A DNA stretch of 64,000 bases from the NCBI GenBank assembly GCA_035629025.1, contig DASPIU010000005.1, positions 45,018-109,017 of the forward strand, read 5' to 3'. Position numbers and translations under genes: made by a program. Positions 1 to 7,577 of the stretch are shown piece after piece; position 1 is the stretch's first letter, and each line of letters starts with the position of its first letter. The stretch comes from Stenotrophomonas_A sp035629025 (GTDB lineage Bacteria; Pseudomonadota; Gammaproteobacteria; Xanthomonadales; Xanthomonadaceae). The notes under the pieces are model-generated. The model ran no database searches. It had not been told where the DNA came from and saw nothing but the letters and a program-made list of their open reading frames with translations.

Positions 1-418
1 GCCCCCAGTTCACCAGGCCGTATTTGACGTGGAACAGGTAGCGCCAGATCACCGCCACCGCCACCAGCGTGGTCACCACCGGGGCGAACAGCGCGGTGCG
101 GAACAACGCACGGAAGCGCGCGGCCGGCGCATTTAGCAGCATCGCCGCGGCCAGCGACACGGCTATCGAGGTCGGCACGCCCAGCAGCACGAAATACGTG
201 GTATTCCACAGCGACTTCCAGAACAGCGGCGTGCGCAGCAGGTCCCAGTAGTTGCCGAGGCCGACAAAACGCAGATGGCTGCTGTCGGCCAGCGCATACA
301 GATCGAAGTCGGTCAGGCTCAGTACCAGCGCAGCCAGTACCGGCACGCCGAAGAACATGCCCAGCACCAGCACCGCCGGAGCGGTGAAGACCCAGCCGGC
401 CAGTGACGCGCGCTTCAT
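1..418 (-). CDS. Sugar ABC transporter permease, MalF/LacF type (partial, runs off the window start)
   Basis: Inner-membrane permease of a carbohydrate ABC importer (binding-protein-dependent transport family). Only about the first 139 residues are present. They start MKRASLAGWVFTAPAVLVLG, which is a first membrane helix, followed by a periplasmic stretch containing the family pattern S-L-x-D-F-D-L and G-L-x-N-Y, then a second hydrophobic segment (VVTTLVAVAVIWRYLF). The ATG overlaps the stop of the sugar-binding lipoprotein gene in an ATGA, so the two are translationally coupled. The EAA loop and the second permease must lie beyond base 1. The substrate is not shown by the sequence. The adjoining GH144-like glucanase suggests gluco-oligosaccharides. 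Confidence 0.9.
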   Translation of the reverse strand, partial: MKRASLAGWVFTAPAVLVLGMFFGVPVLAALVLSLTDFDLYALADSSHLRFVGLGNYWDLLRTPLFWKSLWNTTYFVLLGVPTSIAVSLAAAMLLNAPAARFRALFRTALFAPVVTTLVAVAVIWRYLFHVKYGLVNWG

Positions 419-1761
419 CGCGTGGCCTCCGCCGGTTCGGTCGTGGCCGGTGCCGTAGCGGTTGCCGCGTCCGGATGCTTCTGCTGCCAGATCCAGCGGC
501 GCTTGGCCAATATCTCATCCACGCGTTTGTCCAACTCCTCCACCGCTGCAACCTGGGGTTCGCCGCCGCGCACCACGCGCTCGGTCACCAGGCGCATTTC
601 CTGCACGATGCGCTCCCACTCCAGCACCTTGGGCGTGGGCCGCACGCGTTCGAGCTGGTCGCCGAAGGCCTTGGCCAGCGGGTCATTGGCCAGCGACGGA
701 TAGCGCCAGGTACTGCGCCGCGGCGGCAGGTCGCCGATGATCGCGTGGAAGCGTGCCTGCACCTGCGGCCGCGACAGATATTCGATCAGCTTCCACGCCG
801 CCTGCTTGTGCTGCGAGTTGCGCAGGATGACCAGGCTGGCGCCGCCGGCAATGCCCGCGCCCGGGCCGTTCGGCCCCGGCAGCGCCATCGTGCCCCACTT
901 GCCTTCCATGCCCGGCGGCTGGCGCAGGCGGAACTCGCGCACATTCCAGGGTCCGGACAGATAGAAGGCGTAGTAGCCGTCGAAGAATTCGTACCAGACG
1001 TTGGAGATCTGCGTTTCCGACAGCTTCGGCGCCCAGCCCTGCTCGAAGATGTTGGCGTAGAAGCCCAGCGCCTTGCGGAAGCCCGGGCTGCGGAAGTTGC
1101 CGTAGTTGTCGTGATCGCGCAGCAGCGGATCGTCCTGTTGCAGCGCGAACGACAGCTGCTGCTCGAACTCGTTGAGCGGCATCAGGATGGCGTAGCGGTC
1201 CGGGCCGACATGGCGCTTGACCGCGGCCATGGCCTGCTCGAACTCGGCCCAGGTCTGCGGGGTGCGGGTGACGCCGGCCTCGGCCAGCAGGTCCTTGCGG
1301 TAGAACAGCAGGCGCGTGTCCACATACCACGGCACCCCGTACAGCGTGCCATCGACGACGTTGGTGTCCCACACGCCGGGGAAATAGTCGGCCGGGTCCA
1401 CGACCTTGGAGCTGTCGACGAACGGCTGCAACGGCTCCAACGCGTCGAGCATCGCAAATTCCGGCAGCCAGGTATTGCCGAGCTGGAACACGTCGGGCAA
1501 TCCGTCGGCGGCGAAGGCGGTCAGCAGCTTCTCGTGCGCGGCCGTCATCGGGATGTTCTGCACCTCTACATGGATGCCGGGGTTTTCCTTCTCGAAGTCG
1601 GCGACCAGTTCGGTGACGACCTCGGCCTCGCGCCCCATCGCCCAGAAGCGCACGGTCTCGCCCTGCGGCTGGCGTGCGCAGCCGGCCAGGAACCCGCTCA
1701 GCAGCACCGCCAGCAGCATCATGGTGAGCCCGCGGCCCATGCGCATCACAGCCTGGCTCAT
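415..1761 (-). CDS. Extracellular sugar-binding lipoprotein of an ABC importer (family 1 solute-binding protein)
   Basis: 448 residues. Captures an oligosaccharide in the periplasm and delivers it to the adjoining permease. The N terminus is a lipoprotein signal with lipobox F-L-A-G-C (Cys28), so it is probably membrane anchored. After that comes a typical family-1 binding fold: VRFWAMG at the start of the mature domain, FEKENPGIHVEVQNIP, LPDVFQLGNTW and a Tyr/Trp-rich ligand region (YGVPWYVDTRLLFYRKDLL). The ATG overlaps the stop of the glucanase gene (ATGA), and its own stop overlaps the permease start. The reading frame stays open about 70 codons upstream, but that part lies inside the glucanase gene and is rejected. 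Confidence 0.92.
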   Translation of the reverse strand: MSQAVMRMGRGLTMMLLAVLLSGFLAGCARQPQGETVRFWAMGREAEVVTELVADFEKENPGIHVEVQNIPMTAAHEKLLTAFAADGLPDVFQLGNTWLPEFAMLDALEPLQPFVDSSKVVDPADYFPGVWDTNVVDGTLYGVPWYVDTRLLFYRKDLLAEAGVTRTPQTWAEFEQAMAAVKRHVGPDRYAILMPLNEFEQQLSFALQQDDPLLRDHDNYGNFRSPGFRKALGFYANIFEQGWAPKLSETQISNVWYEFFDGYYAFYLSGPWNVREFRLRQPPGMEGKWGTMALPGPNGPGAGIAGGASLVILRNSQHKQAAWKLIEYLSRPQVQARFHAIIGDLPPRRSTWRYPSLANDPLAKAFGDQLERVRPTPKVLEWERIVQEMRLVTERVVRGGEPQVAAVEELDKRVDEILAKRRWIWQQKHPDAATATAPATTEPAEATR

Positions 1762-3443
1762 TCGGGCTTCTGCGGCTGGCGCTGCGTGGGGTTCTGCTGC
1801 GCCTCGGCGGCGGCGGCGCGCGATTCGGCAATGCCGATCGCCCGCGCCGCGGCAGCCTGTTCGTCCTTGCTCGGCTGCGGCGGTGCCTCGCCCTCGGGGG
1901 TCAGCCAGCCGCCGGTGAAGCCGGCCCGCTCCAGGCCGGTACGGATGTACTTGTTCTTCTTCATCACCGTCCACACGAACTCGTTGCGGTAGTTCGCGAT
2001 CATCGTGAGGATCGGACCCTGGTCGATGGCGATGTAGTCGCTGGCGACCCAGCCGCGGTCAGGTACCAGGCGCCCGGTCTTGAGCGGAATGTCGTAGTTG
2101 AAGCTGGGGTTGAACGAGTCCAGGAAGCCGTAGCTCGAATACAGGTAGTCGCCAAAGCGCTTGTGCATTTCCTCGGTGGCCGGGATCACCACTTCCGGCG
2201 CGAACACGATCGAGGAGATCGCCGCGGTCGGCGCGATGGTGCCGTCGTCGAAGTTCTCGCGCAGGCCGGCGCCACGCGAGGAATAGTGGCGGAACTGGCG
2301 CTGCTCGCCGCGGAACTCCTGGCTGGTGTTCTGCGGGCCGTCGCTGGCGGTCAGGCCCCAGACGTTCTCGCCGTACTCCTTCCATTTCATCGGGTTGTCG
2401 ATGGCGTAGTCGCGCTGGGCCAGGGTGGCGCGGCGGCTGTTGAGGAAGTAGTCGATGCCGCGCTCGCGCATGTACTGGTCCTGGATATCGCGGAAATCGA
2501 TCCAGACATGGCTGTACTGGTGGCCGAACAGCGGGCCGAAGGACAGGTATTCCTGGCCCTGGTACACGCCCCAGTCGTTGTTGTAGGTGCGGGTCCACAC
2601 CGTCCAGGCGTCCGGGTCGACCGGATGCGTCGGCGAGCCCAGGGCCAGCACGTACAGCATCATCGCCTCGTTGTAGCCCATCCAGTCGTGGTTGATGAAG
2701 CCGCTTTCGGGGAACCAGCCCATCGAGATCAGCGGCTCGCGCTGTTGCAGCCAGGTCCAGTCCACGCGCTTGTACAGCGTGTCGGCGATAGCGCGGATTT
2801 CCTTCTCGCGCGGGTCGTCGCCGTCGTAGTACGACTGCGCGAACAGCACACCCATCATCAGCAGCGCGGTGTCCACGCTCGACAGCTCCACCCAGCTGTC
2901 GTAGCGGCGGCCCTGCTGCATGTCCAGGAAGTGGTAGTAGAAGCCCTTGTAGCCGGCCTTGCCGGTGCGCTGCGGCCCCACCGGCACATCGCGGAAGAAG
3001 CGCAGCGTGGTCAAGGTGCGGTCCACGGCCTGGTTGCGGCTGACCCAGCCGTTCTCGATGCCGATCGGGTACGCGGTCAGGGCGAAGCCGACCGAGGCGA
3101 TGCTGGCGAAGGGCCGCGACGGAAAGCGGTCAGGCGTCAGCCCGTTCACTTCATTGGTCGTGTCCCAGAAGAACTGGAAGGTGCGGCGCTCGATGTCGCC
3201 GAACAGCGGCGGCAGTTCGGGCTTCACCGGCTTGGGCGGTGCGGGCGGCAGGGTCGGTTCGATCAGCGTCACCTTTGGCGCGGGCTCGGGTTCGGGCGCG
3301 GGGGCCTGCTGCTGGCAGCTGGCCAGCAGCAGCGCGGCCAACGCCAGGCCCGGTCGTACCAGGCCCAATCCGGCCAGATGCCTGGGCCGGTCCTGTGCGT
3401 TGCGCATCCTGGCCACTTTCATGAAATCGCTTACAACCCTCAC
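1758..3443 (-). CDS. Lipoprotein glucanase of the PF10091 'glucoamylase-like' family (probable GH144 endo-beta-1,2-glucanase)
   Basis: About 561 residues. The signal is a lipoprotein type (LLLASC, Cys43), followed by a Pro/Glu linker and one large (alpha/alpha)6-barrel domain. Recognisable family stretches are RTFQFFWDTTNEVNGLTPDR, GFYYHFLDM, ELSSVDTALLMMGVLFAQ, NHDWMGYNEAMMLYVLALG and a GLTASDGP loop. Characterised PF10091 enzymes are GH144 endo-beta-1,2-glucanases, so beta-1,2-glucan hydrolysis is the best guess; true glucoamylase activity is unlikely. The start is uncertain. GTG at 3443 has GGGAG seven bases upstream; ATGs at 3422 and 3407 are alternatives. With the later starts a LacI-type operator would fall in the 5' leader rather than inside the gene. 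First gene of the glucanase/binding protein/permease operon. Confidence 0.85.
   Translation of the reverse strand: MRVVSDFMKVARMRNAQDRPRHLAGLGLVRPGLALAALLLASCQQQAPAPEPEPAPKVTLIEPTLPPAPPKPVKPELPPLFGDIERRTFQFFWDTTNEVNGLTPDRFPSRPFASIASVGFALTAYPIGIENGWVSRNQAVDRTLTTLRFFRDVPVGPQRTGKAGYKGFYYHFLDMQQGRRYDSWVELSSVDTALLMMGVLFAQSYYDGDDPREKEIRAIADTLYKRVDWTWLQQREPLISMGWFPESGFINHDWMGYNEAMMLYVLALGSPTHPVDPDAWTVWTRTYNNDWGVYQGQEYLSFGPLFGHQYSHVWIDFRDIQDQYMRERGIDYFLNSRRATLAQRDYAIDNPMKWKEYGENVWGLTASDGPQNTSQEFRGEQRQFRHYSSRGAGLRENFDDGTIAPTAAISSIVFAPEVVIPATEEMHKRFGDYLYSSYGFLDSFNPSFNYDIPLKTGRLVPDRGWVASDYIAIDQGPILTMIANYRNEFVWTVMKKNKYIRTGLERAGFTGGWLTPEGEAPPQPSKDEQAAAARAIGIAESRAAAAEAQQNPTQRQPQKPE
3422..3435 (-). promoter_or_regulatory. 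LacI-family operator candidate before the glucanase/ABC operon
   Basis: Minus-strand sequence TGTAAGCGATTTCA is an imperfect CG-centred palindrome of the LacI type. It matches the pattern TGTAANCGNTT that also occurs before the neighbouring lacI gene (4629) and before the discoidin glycosidase (28948). It lies over the possible glucanase start codons. Binding is inferred. Confidence 0.5.
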
Positions 3444-3559
3444 CAAGGAACTCCCTTAGAGACTAACCCGCTCCCGGTGGAGGAGCGGGATGAAACCTGA
3501 CGGCCGGCCCAACGGTGCCGGCGGCCGCGAATGGATGGATCAGCCTTGCGCCGCGCAGC

Positions 3560-4582
3560 TCACGCCTGCCCCGCGCCGGCCACGGTGGAATCGCGCACGA
3601 TGAGCGTGGGTTGCAGGGTGACGTTGCCCGAAGCGGTCGCCCCGGCCGGATCGATCAACCCCAGCAACCGGCTCATCGCCTGCGCGCCGAGTTCGGCAAT
3701 GCTGACCCGCATCGTCGTCAGCCCGGGATGCACGAAGCGCGCCAGCGGAATGTCGTCGAATCCGGCCAGCGCCACCTGTCCGGGCACCTGCACGCCGGCC
3801 TGTGTCAGCGCATACAGGCAGCCCAGGGCCATCATGTCGTTGGCCGCGAACACCGCGTCGGGCAATTGCCCGGCCAGCAGTTCCTGGCCGGCCCGATAGC
3901 CCGATGCCTCGTCGAAGTTGCCGTACAGCACGCGGCCCTGCGCCTGCGCGCCATGCGCTGCCATCGCATCCTGGAAGCCGCGCAGGCGCTCGCGCGCGTC
4001 GAAGTTCAGCTCGGGCCCGGCAATGAAGACGATGCGCCGGTGGCCGCGCGCGAGCAGGTGCTCGGTCATCGCGATGGCGCCGGCGTGGTCGTCGATACTC
4101 AGTACCGGGTACTGGTCATCGTCTGGCAGGTGTGTGTTGATCAGCACCGTGGGCAGGGATTGGGGCAGGTTCTCGGTCAGGAAGCCCGGGTGTTCGGCAT
4201 AAGGCGACAGCACCAGCAAGCCGTCCACGCGTCCGCGCATGGCGCGCAGCGCGCGGCCCTGTTCTTCCTGGTCGCCGTGGTAGCTGGAGACCAGCAGATG
4301 CTGGCGGCGGGCCCGGGCCACGCCGTCGATGCCGCGGATGAGTTCGGAAAAGAATTCCCCGTACAGGTCCGGCAGGACCACGCCAATGGTCTGGGTATGG
4401 CGGCTGCTGAGACTGCGCGCGGCCGCGTGCGGGCTGTAGCGCAGGCGGTCGGCCACTTCGAGCACGGTCTTGCGCACCGGCTCGGCCACGTTGTCGTGTC
4501 CGTTCAGTGCGCGCGACACCGTCGCCACCGAGACCTTGGCCTCACGGGCCACGTCCTTGATGGTGATTGAATTCTTTGCCAA
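3560..4582 (-). CDS. LacI-family transcriptional regulator of the glucanase/ABC operon
   Basis: 340 residues. The N-terminal helix-turn-helix (TIKDVAREAKVSVATVSRAL) is followed by the hinge RYSPHAAARSLSSRHTQ and a periplasmic-binding-protein-like effector domain (IGVVLPDLYGEFFSELIRGI, VFAANDMMALGCLYAL, LAGFDDIPLARFVHPGLTTM). The start is taken as TTG at 4582 because GGAGGG sits seven bases upstream and the HTH begins six residues later; an upstream start at 4615 would add 11 residues with no ribosome-binding site. It lies directly upstream of, and in the same direction as, the glucanase operon. A LacI-type operator 47 bases before the TTG suggests autoregulation. The inducer is unknown, probably a gluco-oligosaccharide. 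Confidence 0.93.
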   Translation of the reverse strand: MAKNSITIKDVAREAKVSVATVSRALNGHDNVAEPVRKTVLEVADRLRYSPHAAARSLSSRHTQTIGVVLPDLYGEFFSELIRGIDGVARARRQHLLVSSYHGDQEEQGRALRAMRGRVDGLLVLSPYAEHPGFLTENLPQSLPTVLINTHLPDDDQYPVLSIDDHAGAIAMTEHLLARGHRRIVFIAGPELNFDARERLRGFQDAMAAHGAQAQGRVLYGNFDEASGYRAGQELLAGQLPDAVFAANDMMALGCLYALTQAGVQVPGQVALAGFDDIPLARFVHPGLTTMRVSIAELGAQAMSRLLGLIDPAGATASGNVTLQPTLIVRDSTVAGAGQA

Positions 4583-4628
4583 CGTACCGCCCTCCACGGT
4601 AGAGACGCCGAACAACCCTTCGCCGGAC

Positions 4629-4642
4629 TGTAATCGTTTCCA
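4629..4642 (+). promoter_or_regulatory. LacI-family operator candidate upstream of the lacI gene
   Basis: TGTAATCGTTTCCA, CG-centred, 47 bases before the TTG start of the LacI regulator. It shares TGTAA-N-CG-N-TT with the sites at 3422 and 28948, which suggests autoregulation. Not tested. Confidence 0.45.
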
Positions 4643-4776
4643 GGCGACACGTCATCCTGCGCCGCAGCGAAAGCTCCCTCTTTCCCGCGCGGGGGCGATG
4701 CCTTCGCCAGCCTGCACGATGGGCACCGCAGCCTGCACGATCCGCGGGCATTCTAACCGTGCGGGTCGGGGGTCGC

Positions 4777-4852
4777 TGTAGGAGCGGCTTCAGCCGCGAC
4801 CGCCATCCGGCAGATCGCGACTCCGCTGGTCGGGGCTGAAGCCCCTCCTACA
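4777..4852. repeat. GTAG-type REP/BIME element
   Basis: Inverted pair: TGTAGGAGCGGCTTCAGCCG on the left and CGGCTGAAGC-like GGGCTGAAGCCCCTCCTACA on the right, with a middle containing the frequent CAGATCGCGACTCCG. Related elements occur at 32131, 32244 and 43067. These intergenic palindromes are the GTAG-headed REP family common in Xanthomonadaceae and pseudomonads and usually spread by RAYT transposases. No RAYT gene is present in this window. Confidence 0.85.
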
Positions 4853-4879
4853 GGGGGATCCGGCGGACGGTCCGCCCGA

Positions 4880-5143
4880 TCAGGCCGGTGGCTCGGCCTG
4901 GATCGACAGCGCATGAATGTCGTCGCGCATCATCGTCCCCAGTGCCGCATACACCGCGCGGTGCCGGGCCAGCGGCGCCAGGCCGGCGAAGGCCGCCGCC
5001 ACGATGTGCACCGAATAGTGCCCGCGCCCGTCGCGCGCGCCGGCATGGCCGGCATGCTTGTGGCTGTCGTCCACCACCTCCAGCAGCGTCGGCGCGAAGG
5101 TCTCGCGCAGCGCCGCCTCGATCCGCGCGACGCGGTCGTTCAT
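4880..5143 (-). CDS. BolA/IbaG-family protein
   Basis: 87 residues. Small alpha/beta (class II KH-like) protein of the BolA family, which partners monothiol glutaredoxins in iron-sulfur cluster and redox homeostasis. Family landmarks: VARIEAALRETFAPTLLEVVDDSHKH with the conserved D-S-H-K-H, then HYSVHIVAAAF and a C-terminal HRAVYAALGTMMRDDIHALSI. The start ATG overlaps the stop of the YciI-like gene (ATGA), so the two form a small operon. The reading frame extends upstream, but that part lies in the YciI gene. It could be called bolA, but the exact BolA or IbaG subtype is not resolved. Confidence 0.93.
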   Translation of the reverse strand: MNDRVARIEAALRETFAPTLLEVVDDSHKHAGHAGARDGRGHYSVHIVAAAFAGLAPLARHRAVYAALGTMMRDDIHALSIQAEPPA

Positions 5144-5439
5144 GGCAGCACCCGCTTGAAAGGTCGCACCTGCACCCGCTCGTAGACCCCGGCATCCACA
5201 TAGGGATCGGCCTGCGCCCAGGCCTGCGCCTGTTCCAGCGAAGCGAACTCGGCGACCACCAGGCTGCCGCTGAAACCGGCCTCGCCCGGGTCCTCGGCAT
5301 CGATCGCCGGACACGGCCCGGCCAGCAGCAGGCGGCCGGCGTCGGCCAATGCGCGCAGGCGCTCAAGATGAGCCGGGCGCGCACTGCGCCGCCCCGCGGC
5401 TGCACCCTCGCCGTCGTATCCCTCGATCACGTACCACAT
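5140..5439 (-). CDS. YciI-like domain protein
   Basis: 99 residues, single YciI domain: MWYVIEGYDGEG at the start, the family turn AGRLLLAGPCPA, and DPYVDAGVYERVQVRPFKRVL at the end, with the typical pattern D-P-Y-x-x-A-G-V. YciI-like proteins are ferredoxin-fold dimers with a putative His/Asp active site; their substrate is mostly unknown. It is coupled to the downstream BolA gene by ATGA. In other bacteria YciI is often near septation gene yciB, which is not seen here. Confidence 0.9.
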   Translation of the reverse strand: MWYVIEGYDGEGAAAGRRSARPAHLERLRALADAGRLLLAGPCPAIDAEDPGEAGFSGSLVVAEFASLEQAQAWAQADPYVDAGVYERVQVRPFKRVLP

Positions 5440-5830
5440 GCCTGTCGTGCACCTGTTGCTGGAAGCCGGCGTTCATTCTAGCTCCGGCGGCGCTGGACAC
5501 CGCCCGGTCACAGCCAGTACCCTAGCCGTCATTGCACGCGGCTGGACGCGGCGGCTAATCGGTTCCCCGGCCCATGAGGCCCGCCGATCACCGCTTCGCC
5601 GGTTCCCGAACCTGACGCCCCACTGCCCCACGCAGCAAGGTGCGGATCGTCGCCCGCGTAGACCACCTCCTCGTTGTTCCGTCGCTGCAGCCGCTTGCAG
5701 TGGACCTTGTTTGACATGGGATCGTGCCGGCGCGGCACGCCGTAGAAGCCACATCCACAGGACGGGGTTTCCCTCGGACCTGCGTCGTGGGCGCAGATTG
5801 ACGCAACACCGACGCCACACCAGATCGCTG
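5440..5830. other. Gene-poor region between yciI and scpA
   Basis: 391 bases between divergent genes, which must hold both promoters. TTGACA occurs at 5711-5716 and TTGACG near 5797 on the plus strand, but neither has a convincing -10 box at the right distance. A minus-strand ORF of 62 codons (5529-5717) lacks a ribosome-binding site and resembles nothing I know. I see no RNA gene. Confidence 0.4.
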
Positions 5831-6736
5831 ATGACTGCCGAACTCGCGCAAGACGCGAATCCGCCAAACCAGAGCCAGCCTCCGCAGCAGCAGGAAATGC
5901 CGCTGGCGGTAGTGCATGGGCAGCCGTTGCTGCAGATTCCGCAGGATCTGTACATCCCGCCGGACGCGCTGGAAGTCATCCTCGATGCGTTTGAAGGCCC
6001 GCTCGATCTGCTGCTGTACCTGATCCGCCGCCAGAACCTGGACATCCTGGACATCCCCGTCGCCGAGATCACCCGGCAGTACGTGGACTACATCAATGTG
6101 ATGCAGGAGCTGCGCTTTGAACTGGCGGCCGAGTACCTGGTGATGGCCGCGATCCTGGCCGAGATCAAGTCGCGCATGCTGTTGCCGCGCCCGCCCAGCG
6201 TGGAAGGCGAGGAAGACGACCCGCGCGCCGAGCTGGTGCGCCGGCTGCAGGAGTACGAACGCTTCAAGCAGGCCGCCGAGGACCTGGACACCCTGCCCCG
6301 GCAGGACCGCGACACCACCCCGGCGCATGCGCATGTGCCCGACCGCGCCGCGGTCAAGCTGCCGCCGCCGGTGGACCTGAAAGAGATGCTGCTGGCGCTG
6401 TACGACGTGCTCAAGCGCGCCGAGCTGTTCAGCGGCCACGCCATCAAGCGCGAGGCACTGAGCGTGCGCCAGCGCATGGGCGATGTGCTCGGGCGCCTGG
6501 AGGATGGCAAGTTCTACCGTTTTGAAAGCCTGTTCACCGCCGAGGAAGGCAAGCTCGGCGTGCTGGTGACCTTCCTCGCCCTGCTCGAACTGGCCAAGGA
6601 GCAGCTGCTGGACATCGTGCAGGAGGCGCCGCTGGCGCCGATCTACGTCAAGTCGCTGGCTTCGGGCAACACCAATGCGCCGTTGCAGTTCTCCAGCGAG
6701 TTCGACGACAGCGACGATGTCGCCGCCACCCACTGA
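5831..6736 (+). CDS. scpA: Segregation and condensation protein A
   Basis: 301 residues. Kleisin subunit that joins SMC and ScpB into the chromosome-condensing complex. About 45 residues of Gln/Pro-rich N terminus precede the ScpA core, which has the kleisin signature DAFEGPLDLLLYLIRRQNLD, then DIPVAEITRQYVDYI, ELAAEYLVMAAILAEIKSRM and LPRPP. The C-terminal winged-helix region (VTFLALLELAKEQLLDIVQE) contacts the SMC head. ATG 5831 was chosen because family homology begins shortly after it. scpB follows 24 bases downstream and rluB follows scpB, the usual order in this family. Confidence 0.97.
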   Translation: MTAELAQDANPPNQSQPPQQQEMPLAVVHGQPLLQIPQDLYIPPDALEVILDAFEGPLDLLLYLIRRQNLDILDIPVAEITRQYVDYINVMQELRFELAAEYLVMAAILAEIKSRMLLPRPPSVEGEEDDPRAELVRRLQEYERFKQAAEDLDTLPRQDRDTTPAHAHVPDRAAVKLPPPVDLKEMLLALYDVLKRAELFSGHAIKREALSVRQRMGDVLGRLEDGKFYRFESLFTAEEGKLGVLVTFLALLELAKEQLLDIVQEAPLAPIYVKSLASGNTNAPLQFSSEFDDSDDVAATH

Positions 6737-6760
6737 GCCCAAGACGACCCGATCGTGCAA

Positions 6761-7576
6761 ATGGACCAAACCCTGATCACCCGCATTGTCGAAGGCGCCC
6801 TGCTGGCCAGCCCGCAGCCGTTGACGCTGGCGCAGCTGCAGGGCCTGTTCCCGGAAGAGGAGCCGGCGCCGCCGGGCAGCATCGAGCGCGCACTGGAACT
6901 GCTGCGCGAAGGCTGCGCCGAGCGTGGCGTGGAACTGGTCGAGGTCGCCTCCGGCTTCCGCTTCCAGGTGCAGGCCGACGTGCATGGCTGGGTGGCGCGG
7001 CTGTGGACCGAACGCAAGACCAAGTACACCCGCGCCACGCTGGAAACCCTGGCGCTGATCGCCTATCGCCAGCCGATCACCCGCGGTGAGATCGAACAGG
7101 TGCGCGGCGTGGCGGTGAGCAGCAACATCATCCAGGCGCTGGAAGAGCGCGAGTGGATCCGCGTGATCGGCCACCGCGACGTGCCCGGCAAGCCGGCGCT
7201 GTTTGGCACCACCAAGACCTTTCTCGATTATTTCGGCCTCAAGCGCCTGGACGAACTGCCGCCGCTGTCCGAACTGAAGGACATCGGCGAGCTGGAGCCG
7301 CAGCTGCCGCTGGACAATGAAGGCCAGCCGGCCGCGCCGCTGACCGCCGGCGCGGCGCTGGACGATGAGTCGCAGGCGCCGGGCGCGGCCGACGCGGCCA
7401 ATGACACCGACACTGAACTTTCCCCTGACGCCAGCAGCGACGACGAACCTGTCGACGACGCGGCGCCTTCCGATGATTCACCCGCCTTTGCCATGACGGA
7501 CGCCGACGCGACCGCCACCGAAGATACCGAAAACGAAACTGAGGCCGACGCCGAGCGCGCTGGCCGGAGCGAATGA
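6761..7576 (+). CDS. scpB: Segregation and condensation protein B
   Basis: 271 residues. Winged-helix partner of ScpA in the SMC-ScpAB condensin. Two winged-helix units are visible: ITRIVEGALLASPQPLTLAQL at the start, and the conserved core TRATLETLALIAYRQPITRG-EIEQVRGV, then GHRDVPGKPALFGTTKTFLDYFGL. The last 85 or so residues are an acidic Asp/Glu/Ala-rich tail that is probably disordered. ATG 6761 is preferred; a GTG six bases earlier is possible. Only 24 bases separate it from scpA, and rluB starts one base past its stop, so the three are one transcription unit. Confidence 0.97.
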   Translation: MDQTLITRIVEGALLASPQPLTLAQLQGLFPEEEPAPPGSIERALELLREGCAERGVELVEVASGFRFQVQADVHGWVARLWTERKTKYTRATLETLALIAYRQPITRGEIEQVRGVAVSSNIIQALEEREWIRVIGHRDVPGKPALFGTTKTFLDYFGLKRLDELPPLSELKDIGELEPQLPLDNEGQPAAPLTAGAALDDESQAPGAADAANDTDTELSPDASSDDEPVDDAAPSDDSPAFAMTDADATATEDTENETEADAERAGRSE

Positions 7577-7577
7577 A

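Noticed and set aside
3467..3489. CCCGCTCC/GGAGCGGG hairpin as terminator of lacI
   Set aside because: No T-run follows on the minus strand. It may matter for the leader of the glucanase operon, but the evidence for termination is weak.
403..3500. Long plus-strand open frames opposite the sugar operon (529 and 445 codons)
   Set aside because: They are antisense shadows typical of high-GC DNA. The minus-strand genes have signal peptides, family motifs and ATGA couplings, while the plus-strand frames have none.
5529..5717. Minus-strand ORF of 62 codons between yciI and scpA
   Set aside because: No ribosome-binding site, no recognisable motif, and it lies in a promoter region. It was also looked at as a possible SRP or other structured RNA, but the conserved core motifs are missing.
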